Positions 6,711 through 14,965 of a stretch of DNA of 64,000 nucleotides are shown here, one piece after another; positions within the stretch are counted from its first letter, which is position 1; every line of letters begins with the position of its first letter. The stretch comes from a bacterium. GTDB taxonomy: Bacteria > Hinthialibacterota > Hinthialibacteria > OLB16. The translations under genes and the position numbers were made by a program. The DNA is taken from the NCBI GenBank assembly GCA_022072055.1, contig JAJVIK010000004.1, positions 367,950-431,949 on the forward strand, read 5' to 3'. The notes beneath the pieces were generated by a model. That model worked only from the letters and a program-made list of their open reading frames with translations, did not search any database and was not told the origin of the DNA.

Positions 6711-9323
6711 ATGAAACGAATCGACCTGAACGACCCGAAACTGACCGCCTATGCCCTGGGGGAGCTCGACCCGGCGGAGGCGAGAGAACTTGAAGCGCGC
6801 CTTTCGGACAGCCCGGAGGCCCGCGGATATGTCGAGGAGATCCGCGCCTTGGGCCGTTCCCTCGCGCATGATCTCGCCCTCGAGAAAGCGCCCGCCGCCG
6901 GACTGGATGCCGGTAGGAGGGCGGCGATTGAGAGGAGAATTAAGGATGGAAACAACCTGAAGGACCACGGGGACGAGGCTCCACGGAAGGTCGGCCTGCT
7001 TGGTTGGCTCCTGGAACCGTACCGTCTGGGGGCGGCGGTGGCGGTGTGTCTGGCGATCATGGCGGGGATTGTGTTTGTTCAGCCAAATTATCTGGAGACG
7101 AGGAGACTCGGTGAACTGCGGGTGAAACAGGGCCCGGAACGGATTGAGTCTGAAACGCTCGAGAAGAAATCCGAAATGCTGGCGAGTGGACTTGAAACGC
7201 TGGCGCGACAATCAGAAACACTGGCGAAACAACCGGAAACGCTGGCGCGAGAATCCCTTCTCGCGCCTCAGACAGGGGATGGAAATCCCCCCGGCGCGGG
7301 GGCCGAAAAGGGATTCTTGGCCCAGCAATCCCAGCAGCCCCAGCCAGTTCGGATGACGCAGAATGGCAAGCAAACCCAGCTGGGCCAGGAGTGGGGAGCT
7401 GCCGGGGAGGCCCCCCAACCTGTTGCCCTCGCCCCCGCCTCGCGCGCTCCCGCCAGGTCGCTTGGGAGACAGGAGGCGCGCGAGTCGCTCAGTCTTTCGA
7501 GCGCTCGCACGAGTGGCGGGCATCCCGGCTATGGCGGAAAGGTCGACAACCTCGCAATCGTCGCGCCTTCATCCTCTCCCGAGCAGGTTGTTCACCGCTA
7601 CGAGGATACAGACTCCGACTCATATCGGGCCAGAGGCGCCGCGGTGACCCCGGATTTCGGGTATGCCGCCGGGACCACTCCCCTCTTCCGAGCGGAGAAT
7701 TCCTCTTCCTCGGCCCCTCGGCCCATCGAGCAGTTGGCGGAGCTGCAGGCCGGGGAACTGAAGGTCGTGCGGGCGGTTCCTTCCGAGGGGCGAGCCTACT
7801 TCTTACCTGGGGTCCAGGGCCAGGACGAACCACGCATCCTCGCCTTGGCCCCTGAAAAGGCGCCGGAGGAGGCGCAAGGGGTCACCCCGGAGGGACCGGG
7901 AACCGAGGACTACTCCGCGATCACCGACAACCCCTTCAAGGCGGTCTCGGAGGAGCCGCTTTCCACTTTCTCCATCGATGTGGACACCGCCTCCTATTCC
8001 AACATTCGTCGCATCCTCAACCAGGGGAATTGCCCGCCCAGGGATGCGGTGCGGATCGAGGAGATGGTGAACTACTTCCCCTACTCTTACACACCACCCA
8101 GTGGAGAGGATCCCTTCGCGGCGCATGTGGAGATGGCCGCCTGCCCCTGGAACCCCACCCATCGCCTGGCGCGGATCGCCATCAAGGGCAAGGAGATCCA
8201 GGGCAACGACCGCGCGGCCTGCAACCTGGTGTTCCTCATCGATGTCTCCGGGTCGATGCAGCCGGAGAACAAGCTGCCGTTGGTCAAGCGCGGCATGCTG
8301 CTGCTTCTCGGGCAGCTCAAACCCGAGGATCGCGTGGCGATTGTGACTTACGCCGGGTCCTCGGGGCTCGCGCTCCCCTCGACCTCCTGCAAGGACAAGC
8401 CGGTGATCCAGGCCGCCATCGAGGCGCTGTCCTCGGGCGGCTCCACCAACGGCGCGGAGGGTATCCTGTTGGCCTACAAGACCGCCCAGGACAACTTCAT
8501 CAAGGATGGGATCAATCGAGTGATCCTGGCCACGGATGGGGACTTCAATGTGGGGGTCACCGACCGGGGGCAGCTCGACACCCTCATCACCGACAAAGCC
8601 AAGAGCGGGGTGTTTCTCTCGGTGTTCGGATTCGGGATGGGGAATCTCAAGGATTCCACGTTGGAAACCCTGGCGGACAAGGGCAACGGCAATTACGGTT
8701 ATATCGACACGCTCCAGGAGGCTCGGAAAGTGTTCGTGGAGCAGATGGCCGGAACGCTGGTGACCATCGCCAAGGATGTGAAGGTTCAGATCGAGTTCAA
8801 TCCCGGCAAGGTCGGCGCGTATCGGCTGATCGGGTACGAGAACCGCATCCTGGCCGCTCAGGACTTCAACGATGACCGCAAGGACGCGGGCGAGATCGGC
8901 GCGGGGCACACGGTCACCGCGCTGTATGAGATTGTCCCGGCGGGAGTGCCGATCAACCTGGCGGGGGTGGACCCGCTCAAGTACCAGAAGCCCTCGGCCC
9001 AACCCGCGATGGAGGTGGTGAGCAGCCCGGAGATGTTCACCCTCAAGCTGCGCTACAAGCAGCCGGATGGGGACACGAGCAAACTGATCGAGCAGCCGGT
9101 GATGGACAACGAGGCCTCCTTCGACTCGGCCCCGACCGAGTTCAAGTTCGCGGCAGCGGTGGCCTCGTTCGGGATGCTGCTGCGCGAGTCGCCTTATCGC
9201 GGGAACGCGACGCTGGACACGGTGGCCGCGTTGGCCCACTCCGGCAAGGGCGAGGACCGCGAGGGCTATCGCGCGGAGTTTGTCCAACTGGTGGAGCTGG
9301 CCAAGGCGGTGTGCCGGAAGTAG
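6711..9323 (+). CDS. Membrane-anchored YfbK-like von Willebrand factor A protein
   Basis: The 870-residue protein starts at ATG 6711 behind AAGGAG. Residues 1-60 (LTAYALGELDPAEARELEARL) resemble the cytoplasmic anti-sigma-like domain found in many ECF partners, though without zinc ligands. A membrane helix follows at about 103-123. A low-complexity stalk with repeated ETLA units runs over about 145-185 and contains two inserted hairpin repeats (7244-7323). The conserved extracellular part begins at about residue 405 (DNPFKAVSEEPLSTFSIDVDTASY). The vWA domain has an intact metal site (DVSGS at about 511) and is followed by the YfbK-type C-terminal DUF3520-like region. A role in sensing and transmitting an envelope signal to the sigma factor is an inference. 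Confidence 0.87.
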   Translation: MKRIDLNDPKLTAYALGELDPAEARELEARLSDSPEARGYVEEIRALGRSLAHDLALEKAPAAGLDAGRRAAIERRIKDGNNLKDHGDEAPRKVGLLGWLLEPYRLGAAVAVCLAIMAGIVFVQPNYLETRRLGELRVKQGPERIESETLEKKSEMLASGLETLARQSETLAKQPETLARESLLAPQTGDGNPPGAGAEKGFLAQQSQQPQPVRMTQNGKQTQLGQEWGAAGEAPQPVALAPASRAPARSLGRQEARESLSLSSARTSGGHPGYGGKVDNLAIVAPSSSPEQVVHRYEDTDSDSYRARGAAVTPDFGYAAGTTPLFRAENSSSSAPRPIEQLAELQAGELKVVRAVPSEGRAYFLPGVQGQDEPRILALAPEKAPEEAQGVTPEGPGTEDYSAITDNPFKAVSEEPLSTFSIDVDTASYSNIRRILNQGNCPPRDAVRIEEMVNYFPYSYTPPSGEDPFAAHVEMAACPWNPTHRLARIAIKGKEIQGNDRAACNLVFLIDVSGSMQPENKLPLVKRGMLLLLGQLKPEDRVAIVTYAGSSGLALPSTSCKDKPVIQAAIEALSSGGSTNGAEGILLAYKTAQDNFIKDGINRVILATDGDFNVGVTDRGQLDTLITDKAKSGVFLSVFGFGMGNLKDSTLETLADKGNGNYGYIDTLQEARKVFVEQMAGTLVTIAKDVKVQIEFNPGKVGAYRLIGYENRILAAQDFNDDRKDAGEIGAGHTVTALYEIVPAGVPINLAGVDPLKYQKPSAQPAMEVVSSPEMFTLKLRYKQPDGDTSKLIEQPVMDNEASFDSAPTEFKFAAAVASFGMLLRESPYRGNATLDTVAALAHSGKGEDREGYRAEFVQLVELAKAVCRK
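7244..7267. repeat. 24-nt coding-region hairpin, copy R3
   Basis: Perfect 10-bp stem GGCGCGAGAA / TTCTCGCGCC with loop TCCC, inside the vWA gene and encoding LARESLLAP. It is read in a third frame relative to R1 and R2. It pairs with R4 as an 80-nt inverted unit, with a third small hairpin (GGGGAT-GGAA-ATCCCC) between them. Confidence 0.78.
7300..7323. repeat. 24-nt coding-region hairpin, copy R4
   Basis: GGGCCGAAAA-GGGA-TTCTTGGCCC is in opposite orientation to R3. Relative to R3's complement, stem positions 3/22 and 4/21 are both swapped so that pairing is kept. One mismatch and one G-T wobble are present. Confidence 0.65.
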
Positions 9324-9335
9324 AGAGGCCGTGGG

Positions 9336-9362
9336 ATGGGGGCGGGGGAATCCCGCCCCCAT
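9336..9362 (+). terminator. Bidirectional hairpin terminator candidate
   Basis: A perfect 11-bp stem (ATGGGGGCGGG / CCCGCCCCCAT) with a 5-base loop lies between the convergent vWA gene and vapC. There is no clear T-run on either side, so termination is likely but not certain. Confidence 0.55.
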
Positions 9363-9377
9363 GTCGGGCCTGATCCC

Positions 9378-9782
9378 TTACTCCCCCGCCATCTGAATCA
9401 CCCGGAGCCTTGAGTCCCCCTCATCCCGGATCGTGTCAAAATGCCTGTCGGCGCACAGGATCGGCCAGCCGGTTTCGAGGGCGACTGCGGAAAGGAAGAT
9501 GTCACCTCGCGCGAGCGTGTAGCCCTTTTTCCTGAGTCGCTTCATGAGTTCAGCCGCGGATTCCCAATGATGGGGGCGGAAAATCTCACGATGGACGGAG
9601 GAAAGGATTCCTTTAATATAATTGACCTCGCCCTCGCGAGCGCCAACCAGGAGCTCGAAATAGGTGGGGCAAGCGTACGCACCCTCCCCATCACGTAGAA
9701 GCGATTGGACTTTTGCTTTCGAGTTCGGAGCTCCCGATTTCCGGAAGAACTCGATCCAAACTGAAGAATCGATCAGGATCAT
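9378..9782 (-). CDS. vapC: VapC-type PIN-domain toxin (copy 1)
   Basis: The 134-residue PIN protein runs from MILIDSSVWIEFF to VIQMAGE. The PIN acidic residues are visible: Asp in the opening LIDSSVW, Glu in TYFELLVG, Asp in LARGDIFLSAVAL, and the last in LCADRHFDTI. PIN toxins are Mg-dependent ribonucleases that inhibit translation until bound by antitoxin. Start 9782 was chosen because the protein then begins exactly at the conserved first beta strand. The antitoxin frame overlaps its start by 92 bases. A close paralogue lies at 53017-53421, with a near-identical C-terminal segment (LSAVALETGWPILCADRHFD). Confidence 0.85.
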   Translation of the reverse strand: MILIDSSVWIEFFRKSGAPNSKAKVQSLLRDGEGAYACPTYFELLVGAREGEVNYIKGILSSVHREIFRPHHWESAAELMKRLRKKGYTLARGDIFLSAVALETGWPILCADRHFDTIRDEGDSRLRVIQMAGE

Positions 9783-9987
9783 AATCGCATATGGCCTCAA
9801 GTTCCTCGTTTGTATAGGGGTAGTCCATCTCCCCATTCATCGCCATCCGGATCAGCTCCTCCAAACGGACCGAGCGCAGGTACTGCTCCAGCGCCCGGGC
9901 CACGGCGGGGGACTTCTTCTTGATCCCGGTCACTTCCTGCAATTTGGCCAGGGTTTCTTCATCAATATCGACCGTGATTCTCATCAT
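9691..9987 (-). CDS. vapB: VapB-type antitoxin with C-terminal extension (copy 1)
   Basis: The 98-residue antitoxin opens with a short beta strand (MRITVDIDEETLAKLQEVTG), consistent with a ribbon-helix-helix DNA-binding fold, then a toxin-binding tail. AAGGAGA precedes the double ATG at 9987/9984. Against its paralogue at 53390-53623 it aligns to the latter's last residue, where this copy has CGA instead of a TGA stop. It therefore reads about 20 further residues into the vapC start. The tail is probably a stop-loss rather than a functional domain. It is expected to repress its own operon together with VapC. Confidence 0.8.
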   Translation of the reverse strand: MMRITVDIDEETLAKLQEVTGIKKKSPAVARALEQYLRSVRLEELIRMAMNGEMDYPYTNEELEAICDYDPDRFFSLDRVLPEIGSSELESKSPIAST

Positions 9988-10162
9988 TCTTCTCCTTGAA
10001 ATGAGGATAATTGAACGATCTGTTTCCGGAAAGAGGGGTCCGGAAGGGTGTCGCGGAGGAATGCCGCCTCAGACCCGCCGGGTTGTTCCCCGCGCCGCGC
10101 GCGAGCGTGGCGCCTTGGCCTTCCTCCCGGGGCGTGGTTTGCCTTGGGGGAGGCCTGCATGA

Positions 10163-10276
10163 TCGAAGCGGCTGGTCCTATCGACCGCGATCACCAATCG
10201 TGAGGCCCGCGCTTTGTACGAGGCGTACGGGTATAAGCTGGACGACGTGTTTCTTGTTTACAAGTTGGAGTTGTAG
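10163..10276 (+). pseudogene. GNAT acetyltransferase C-terminal remnant
   Basis: This frame, between a TGA at 10160 and a TAG at 10274, reads as the last 37 residues of a GNAT N-acetyltransferase: LVLSTAITNREARALYEAYG, then YKLDDVFLVYKLEL. That is the usual pattern of strand, N-x-x-A-x-x-L-Y-E-x-x-G-Y and terminal strand. There is no start codon or N-terminal domain. It sits in a 520-base gap (9988-10508) with no other gene. The same gap contains a 7-bp inverted repeat (CCGACCG / CGGTCGG, 10297-10317). It looks like a relic left after rearrangement. Confidence 0.7.
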
Positions 10277-10508
10277 CGCCGACGCGCTCGATGCGCCCGA
10301 CCGAAATCTACGGTCGGCATTTTACGCGAAGTCTAGGCTAATCGCGTCCATTCCGGCGAGTGATCTTGGACGTTAGTGTCTCACAGTAACCCAGGACACC
10401 CGGACTCTCAGCCTTCGGGACTTCCAGGCCACTCCCGATCAACCGCCCGCGATGTTTCTCCCGCCTCCCGCGATTTGCCGAGCCGAACCGTGGCGATGTA
10501 AGGTCGCA

Positions 10509-13007
10509 TTACCGTTTCCTCGACCCTCGCCGGGCAATCTTTGCCCGAGTCGATTTGGCTTTCACGCCACCCCGCGATTTCGACTGGGCGGAAGGTCTCT
10601 TGATCCGCCCATCCACCGCCGCGCGGATCACATCCTCCAGATTCTCCGCGAACTCGAAGGTCAATCCCTCGCGCACGGTCTCGCTGATCTCGACAAGGTC
10701 TTTCTGGTTGCGCTTCGGGATCAGGATGTGGGTCACCCCGGCAAGCTTGGCCGCGAGGACCTTTTCCTTAAGACCCCCGATCTGCAGCACCTGCCCGCGC
10801 AGGGTGATTTCCCCGGTCATCGCCAGATCATGGCGCACCGGCCGTCCGGTCATCAGCGAATACAGCGCGGTGGCCATGGTCACTCCCGCCGAGGGGCCAT
10901 CCTTGGGCACCGCGCCGGAGGGAACATGGATGTGAAAATCGTGTTTTTGGAAAAGCCCTTCCGCGATCCGTAGACGCTTGCAGTTGGCGTGAAGATAACT
11001 GAACGCCGCTTGGGCGCTCTCGACCATGACCTGCCCGAGCTGCCCGGTGAGCTTGAGATTGCCCTTGCCCGGCATCGAGGTGGCCTCGATGAACAGGATG
11101 TCCCCGCCCAATTCGGTCCAGGCCATGCCGGTCGCCACCCCCGGACTGGCGGTGCGCAGGGCGACTTCATTGGTGAACTTCGAGGGCCCCAGGTAGGCCT
11201 CCAGGCTTTCGGGTTCGATCACTTCCCTTCCCCTGTGGCCCTCGGCGACCTTGCGGGCCACCTTGCGCGCCACCGAAGAGAGCTCGCGCTCCAGATTCCG
11301 CAATCCGACCTCACGAGTGTAATCCAGCGCGATTCGTTGAATCGTCCCATCCTGGAAGACCACATTCCGCCGGGTCAGTCCGTTGTTCTTGAGGGTCCTC
11401 GGAATCAGGTACTTCTTGGCGATGGCGAGTTTCTGATCCAGGGTGTACCCGGCGATGCGGATCAGCTCCATGCGATCCAAGAGGGGACGCGGGATGGTTT
11501 CGAGCATGTTCGCGGTGGCGATGAACAACACGCGCGACAGGTCGAGCGGAACATCCAGATAGTGATCCTCGAACGAATGGTTCTGCTCCGGATCGAGCAC
11601 CTCCAGGAGCGCCGCCGAGGGGTCGCCGCGAAAGTCGGCCCCGAGCTTGTCGACCTCATCCAGCATGAACACCGGGTTGTTGGAGCCCGCGGTCTTGAGT
11701 CCCTGCACGATTCTTCCCGGAAGGGCCCCGATGTAGGTCCGACGATGCCCGCGGATCTCGGCCTCATCGCGCACTCCGCCGAGGGACATGCGCACAAACT
11801 TGCGGCCCATCGCCCGCGCGATGCTCTGCCCCAGGCTGGTCTTGCCCACCCCCGGCGGACCCGCGAAGCACAGAATCGGCCCGCGCGGACCCTCGGTCAG
11901 CTTCCGAACCGCGAGAAACTCCAGGACCCGATCCTTGACCTTCTCAAGGTCATAGTGATCCTCATCCAGGATCCTCTGGGCTTTCCTGAGGTTGAGAACA
12001 TCCTTGGTGGAAACCTCCCAGGGAACATCAAGGAGCCACTCCAGATAAGTTCGGGAGACAGTGTACTCGGCGGAGTTGGGGCTCATCCGTCGCAACCGAC
12101 CCAGTTCACGGTCGGCGGCCTGACGGGCCCTCTGGGGCATTTTCGTTTTGGCCAGTCGCTGCTGAAGATCGCTGTAATCCTCGCCGTCATCCTCCCCGAG
12201 CTCGCCCCGAATGGCCTTCATCTGTTCCCGCAGAAAATACTCGCGCTGGCTCTTGCTGAGCTCCGACTGGACCTTGTCCTGGATCTTGCTGCCGAGCTGG
12301 GCGACATCCAGCTCGCGGGTGAGGATCTGAGTGAGACGATGCATGCGCTCGCGCACATCCGGAGTCGAGAGAAGCTCCTGTTTCTCCTCGACCTTCATGG
12401 TCAGGTTCGAGGCGATGAAATCGGCGAGCTTGCTCGGATCGTTGGTGTTGTTGAGGGCGATGTGGAGCTCATCCGAAAGGGAGGGGGAAAACGAAATGAA
12501 TCGTTTGAAGAGCTCCTGGAGGTTGCGCGCGAGGGCGTCCACCTCAAGCCCCTCGATGGTTGTGACCGGCAGCTCCTCCACGCGCGCCTTGGGAAAGGGC
12601 TTGGAGCGGGTGTATTCGAGGAGTCGGACGCGCGCGACCCCCTGGACCAGAACCATCATCGACCCGTCCGGATAGCGGAGCATCTTGAGAATATTGGCCG
12701 CGGTCCCGACCTCGTGAACCTCGGGAACCTCCTCGCCCGCGCCGCCCTCTTTTTGGGTGAAAAGTCCGATCACACGGTCCCCCACGAGGGCCTCATCCAC
12801 CAGCTGGATGGAGCTCGGGCGGTTCACTTGGAGAGGCACCACAAGGAAGGGAAAGACCACGGTGTTGGCGAGCGGAAGGACTCCGATTTCGGAAGGCAGG
12901 GAGGACTTCTTGCCGTTTTCGTCGGTGTCCTCCATGGCCGGTAGGATCGGGTTCTCGACCAGGGACTGCGCGCCGGGATCTTTGTCGGTTGTATCGTCCA
13001 ATAGCAT
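10509..13007 (-). CDS. lon: Lon ATP-dependent serine protease
   Basis: The 832-residue LonA has, in order: the LAN N-terminal substrate domain (LPSEIGVLPLANTVVFP), the coiled helical region, the AAA+ module (Walker A GPPGVGKT at about 382, Walker B VFMLDEVDK) and the C-terminal protease. The catalytic Ser is in PKDGPSAGVT at about 705 and the catalytic Lys in GLKEKVLAAK at about 747. It degrades misfolded and selected regulatory proteins in the cytoplasm. A basic tail of about 30 residues follows. It is 14 bases downstream of hsp20 on the same strand, suggesting a shared heat-shock operon. The start at 13007 has only a weak ribosome site. Confidence 0.97.
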   Translation of the reverse strand: MLLDDTTDKDPGAQSLVENPILPAMEDTDENGKKSSLPSEIGVLPLANTVVFPFLVVPLQVNRPSSIQLVDEALVGDRVIGLFTQKEGGAGEEVPEVHEVGTAANILKMLRYPDGSMMVLVQGVARVRLLEYTRSKPFPKARVEELPVTTIEGLEVDALARNLQELFKRFISFSPSLSDELHIALNNTNDPSKLADFIASNLTMKVEEKQELLSTPDVRERMHRLTQILTRELDVAQLGSKIQDKVQSELSKSQREYFLREQMKAIRGELGEDDGEDYSDLQQRLAKTKMPQRARQAADRELGRLRRMSPNSAEYTVSRTYLEWLLDVPWEVSTKDVLNLRKAQRILDEDHYDLEKVKDRVLEFLAVRKLTEGPRGPILCFAGPPGVGKTSLGQSIARAMGRKFVRMSLGGVRDEAEIRGHRRTYIGALPGRIVQGLKTAGSNNPVFMLDEVDKLGADFRGDPSAALLEVLDPEQNHSFEDHYLDVPLDLSRVLFIATANMLETIPRPLLDRMELIRIAGYTLDQKLAIAKKYLIPRTLKNNGLTRRNVVFQDGTIQRIALDYTREVGLRNLERELSSVARKVARKVAEGHRGREVIEPESLEAYLGPSKFTNEVALRTASPGVATGMAWTELGGDILFIEATSMPGKGNLKLTGQLGQVMVESAQAAFSYLHANCKRLRIAEGLFQKHDFHIHVPSGAVPKDGPSAGVTMATALYSLMTGRPVRHDLAMTGEITLRGQVLQIGGLKEKVLAAKLAGVTHILIPKRNQKDLVEISETVREGLTFEFAENLEDVIRAAVDGRIKRPSAQSKSRGGVKAKSTRAKIARRGSRKR

Positions 13008-13021
13008 TGTGGAAAGCGGGG

Positions 13022-13486
13022 TCAGGCGCCGATCCGGATGGTGATGCGCGACATTCTGAATGTCGCTCCGGGCTTCTTGGGGAGCCGGACCTCGAGGAAC
13101 CCGTTGTCATACGCCGCATTGAGCAGATCCACGTTCACATCCAGGGGCATTTCCAGGCTGACCTCGAACTGTCCGTACTTGATCTCGGCTCGCCGGAATT
13201 TGATCTTGGTCTCCGGGGAATGGTCGCAGCGTTTCCCCGCAATTGTGAGCACGCGCCCCTCGGCGTGAACACTGATATCCTCCCGGTGCATGCCGCCCAT
13301 TTCGATCTTAACATGGTAAGCGTCCGAGGTTTCATAGATGTCGGTCGGTGGATGCCATCCGGTTTCGTGGACACGCAGCAGGGTGGCCTTGGGCCGGAGG
13401 AAGACTTGGGTCCCGCAGAGCTCGTGCGGAGAATCGCTTTCCTCGGCGCGAATTCGAGGGGCCAGGTTGTAAGGACGCGCAAGCAT
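13022..13486 (-). CDS. Hsp20/alpha-crystallin small heat shock protein
   Basis: The 154-residue protein has a canonical ACD: PPTDIYETSDAYHVKIEMGG opens the domain, and VNVDLLNAAYDNGFLEVRLP is the typical loop-plus-GxLxVxxP-like end. It acts as an ATP-independent holdase for denatured cytoplasmic proteins. The start at 13486 is supported by GGGAGG ten bases upstream and a good promoter at 13519-13548. lon follows after 14 bases, so chaperone and protease are likely co-expressed. The first 69 codons, leader and promoter are duplicated at 15653-15931. Confidence 0.92.
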   Translation of the reverse strand: MLARPYNLAPRIRAEESDSPHELCGTQVFLRPKATLLRVHETGWHPPTDIYETSDAYHVKIEMGGMHREDISVHAEGRVLTIAGKRCDHSPETKIKFRRAEIKYGQFEVSLEMPLDVNVDLLNAAYDNGFLEVRLPKKPGATFRMSRITIRIGA

Positions 13487-13557
13487 GACCGTCCTCCCAG
13501 GGTTGGATCAACGCCCTGAGGATAATGTGTCTTGCGGGGAGGCGTCAATATTTGACC
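13279..13557. repeat. 279-bp direct repeat, copy 1 (hsp20 5' end and promoter)
   Basis: By eye it is identical to 15653-15931 except for seven substitutions and no gaps. It covers the hsp20 promoter, leader and first 69 codons. The boundary at 13557 abuts the truncated transposase region. Confidence 0.9.
13519..13548 (-). promoter_or_regulatory. hsp20-lon promoter
   Basis: On the minus strand, TTGACG (13543-13548), an 18-base spacer and TATCCT (13519-13524). There is no CIRCE element or sigma-32-type box, so heat control, if any, must come from elsewhere. Confidence 0.55.
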
Positions 13558-13572
13558 ATGCCGGGTAGTGGG

Positions 13573-14298
13573 TCAGTTTGAATCCTCCATCAAACCCAGG
13601 ATTTCCTCAAGATCCCAAACGTGATCGGTCACCCCCGCCTCCATCGCAGGGGTGACTCGCAAGGTTTGGTGAATCCGGCAGAAGTTGTAGTGCATGAAGT
13701 GAAGAGCGATGACCGCGCGGCGATTCTCCACCTTCTTGGAGAAGGCGTTGGTGAGGCGCGTGAACCGGCGCATTTGCATCCGCATGGTGAGATTCTGGCG
13801 TTTCACGTAAGAGGTTGAGATATGCTCCTTCTCGGGATTTCCCATGATGATTCCGCGCTCGGTTCCAAGGCAAGTCGCGGGCCTGTACCGGCGTTCATTG
13901 TCCGGGTCAGCGCCGTACAATTTGACCAGCATTGCATAGTCGATCTCGCATCCGAAAGCGTCTTCAACTGCATCCAGATAAGCCCGGTGTCCATCCCAGG
14001 TTAGCTGAACCCGTTTGGTCAGCCTGGCCGCAAGATCCTGCATGAACTCGGTCGGATAACCGGCATCCCGTCCGCCAACCAGCCAGCACGGAACGAGCTT
14101 CGTGTCCGCGCAGAGAGCCGTCCATGTCCATACGCCGCCGTCCCCCATGCCGCCCCGGTCCTTAGTCATCTGCTTGCATCCCACGAAGCTCCAAATCTCA
14201 TCGACCTGAAGCCGAGCGCAGGGAAGGTTGCAAAGAGCCTTATCCTGGAACTCCTTCGCGCTTCTCGCCAGGTCGTACACTCCGGTAGCCTCGCGCAC
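13573..14298 (-). CDS. IS1-like transposase, N-terminally truncated
   Basis: The 241-residue reading frame contains the DDE-type core common to IS1-related transposases: LPCARLQVDEIWSFVGCK, GGVWTWTALCADTKLVPCWL, then TWDGHRAYLDAV and the C-terminal signature HISTSYVKRQNLTMRMQMRR with FMHYNFCRIHQTL. The usual N-terminal zinc-ribbon and helix-turn-helix region (roughly 60-90 residues) is missing, because the frame hits a stop at the very end of the adjacent lipoprotein gene. I found no matching terminal inverted repeats. It is probably an immobile IS remnant that marks a rearrangement junction. Confidence 0.75.
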   Translation of the reverse strand: MREATGVYDLARSAKEFQDKALCNLPCARLQVDEIWSFVGCKQMTKDRGGMGDGGVWTWTALCADTKLVPCWLVGGRDAGYPTEFMQDLAARLTKRVQLTWDGHRAYLDAVEDAFGCEIDYAMLVKLYGADPDNERRYRPATCLGTERGIIMGNPEKEHISTSYVKRQNLTMRMQMRRFTRLTNAFSKKVENRRAVIALHFMHYNFCRIHQTLRVTPAMEAGVTDHVWDLEEILGLMEDSN

Positions 14299-14311
14299 CT
14301 CAGAACGGCGG

Positions 14312-14965
14312 TCAGTTCACCTTCCTGATTCCGTAATTCCCACCCACGACCTTGACGATCTGTATTTCCACTCCGTTGTTCTGAAGCGTGAAGCTATCGC
14401 CCTGGTAAAGGCCTTCCGGGTCGTTGGAATAAGTGAAAAAGATGTCGTAGCGGCCGTTGGAGGCTGAAACCGAATTGACCCCATTGGCGGGAACCTCGAA
14501 CTCCTTGTCACCGGACTCGGAACGCAGGCGAACCTTAACGCTGAATTCATTGGGGTTCCTCACTCGGACCTCATTGGAGTACCCCACATACTCATCGGCC
14601 CCCGAGAGTCGCCACGGTGGACCAATTCCTGAAGGGGTCTTTGTCTGGCCAAGAACAGAAGGGGAATTCTTGACCTTCAGCGATGGCTCCAAGTCCTCCT
14701 CAATCGATGAGACCCCGCCTTTCACCGTTTCCGCTCCGGCGGAGACGGATTCATCCCCCTCTTTTCGCGGAGTTGTCGGCGCCGCGTGATTTCTCGAACC
14801 AACGCTGGGGGCCTCTGGACTTGAATCCGACAGCTGACTGTCCCCTTTGACGATGCCTCCCCGCAATTCCGCCTTCCCGTTTGTCGCCGTGGGGCGCAAG
14901 GATTCCACACAGCCAAGGGAAAAAAAACAAACAAGGATTCCCACCAAATTTCTCGACCCCAGCAC
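14312..14965 (-). CDS. Lipoprotein of unknown function
   Basis: The 217-residue protein uses GTG 14965, because GGGAGG lies about seven bases upstream and the product then starts with a compact lipoprotein signal (VGILVCFFSLGC, lipobox Leu-Gly-Cys). A Ser/Thr/Glu-rich linker of about 100 residues leads to a C-terminal beta domain with YDIFFTYSNDPEGLYQGDSF and the VGGNYGIRK ending, a pattern seen in small bacterial surface domains without assigned function. Its last codon abuts the truncated transposase, and it is otherwise isolated, suggesting it came with the inserted segment. Confidence 0.65.
   Translation of the reverse strand: MLGSRNLVGILVCFFSLGCVESLRPTATNGKAELRGGIVKGDSQLSDSSPEAPSVGSRNHAAPTTPRKEGDESVSAGAETVKGGVSSIEEDLEPSLKVKNSPSVLGQTKTPSGIGPPWRLSGADEYVGYSNEVRVRNPNEFSVKVRLRSESGDKEFEVPANGVNSVSASNGRYDIFFTYSNDPEGLYQGDSFTLQNNGVEIQIVKVVGGNYGIRKVN

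Noticed and set aside
7803..9362. 519-codon minus-strand frame opposite the vWA gene
   Set aside because: Shadow of the conserved vWA domain, which has an intact metal site on the plus strand.
10297..10317. Member of the 24-nt hairpin family
   Set aside because: The stem is 7 bp and the loop 7 bases, with no GAGAA/TTCTC core, so it is not clearly related.
10989..12944. 651-codon plus-strand frame opposite lon
   Set aside because: The minus-strand Lon is unmistakable. The opposite frame has no recognised motif.
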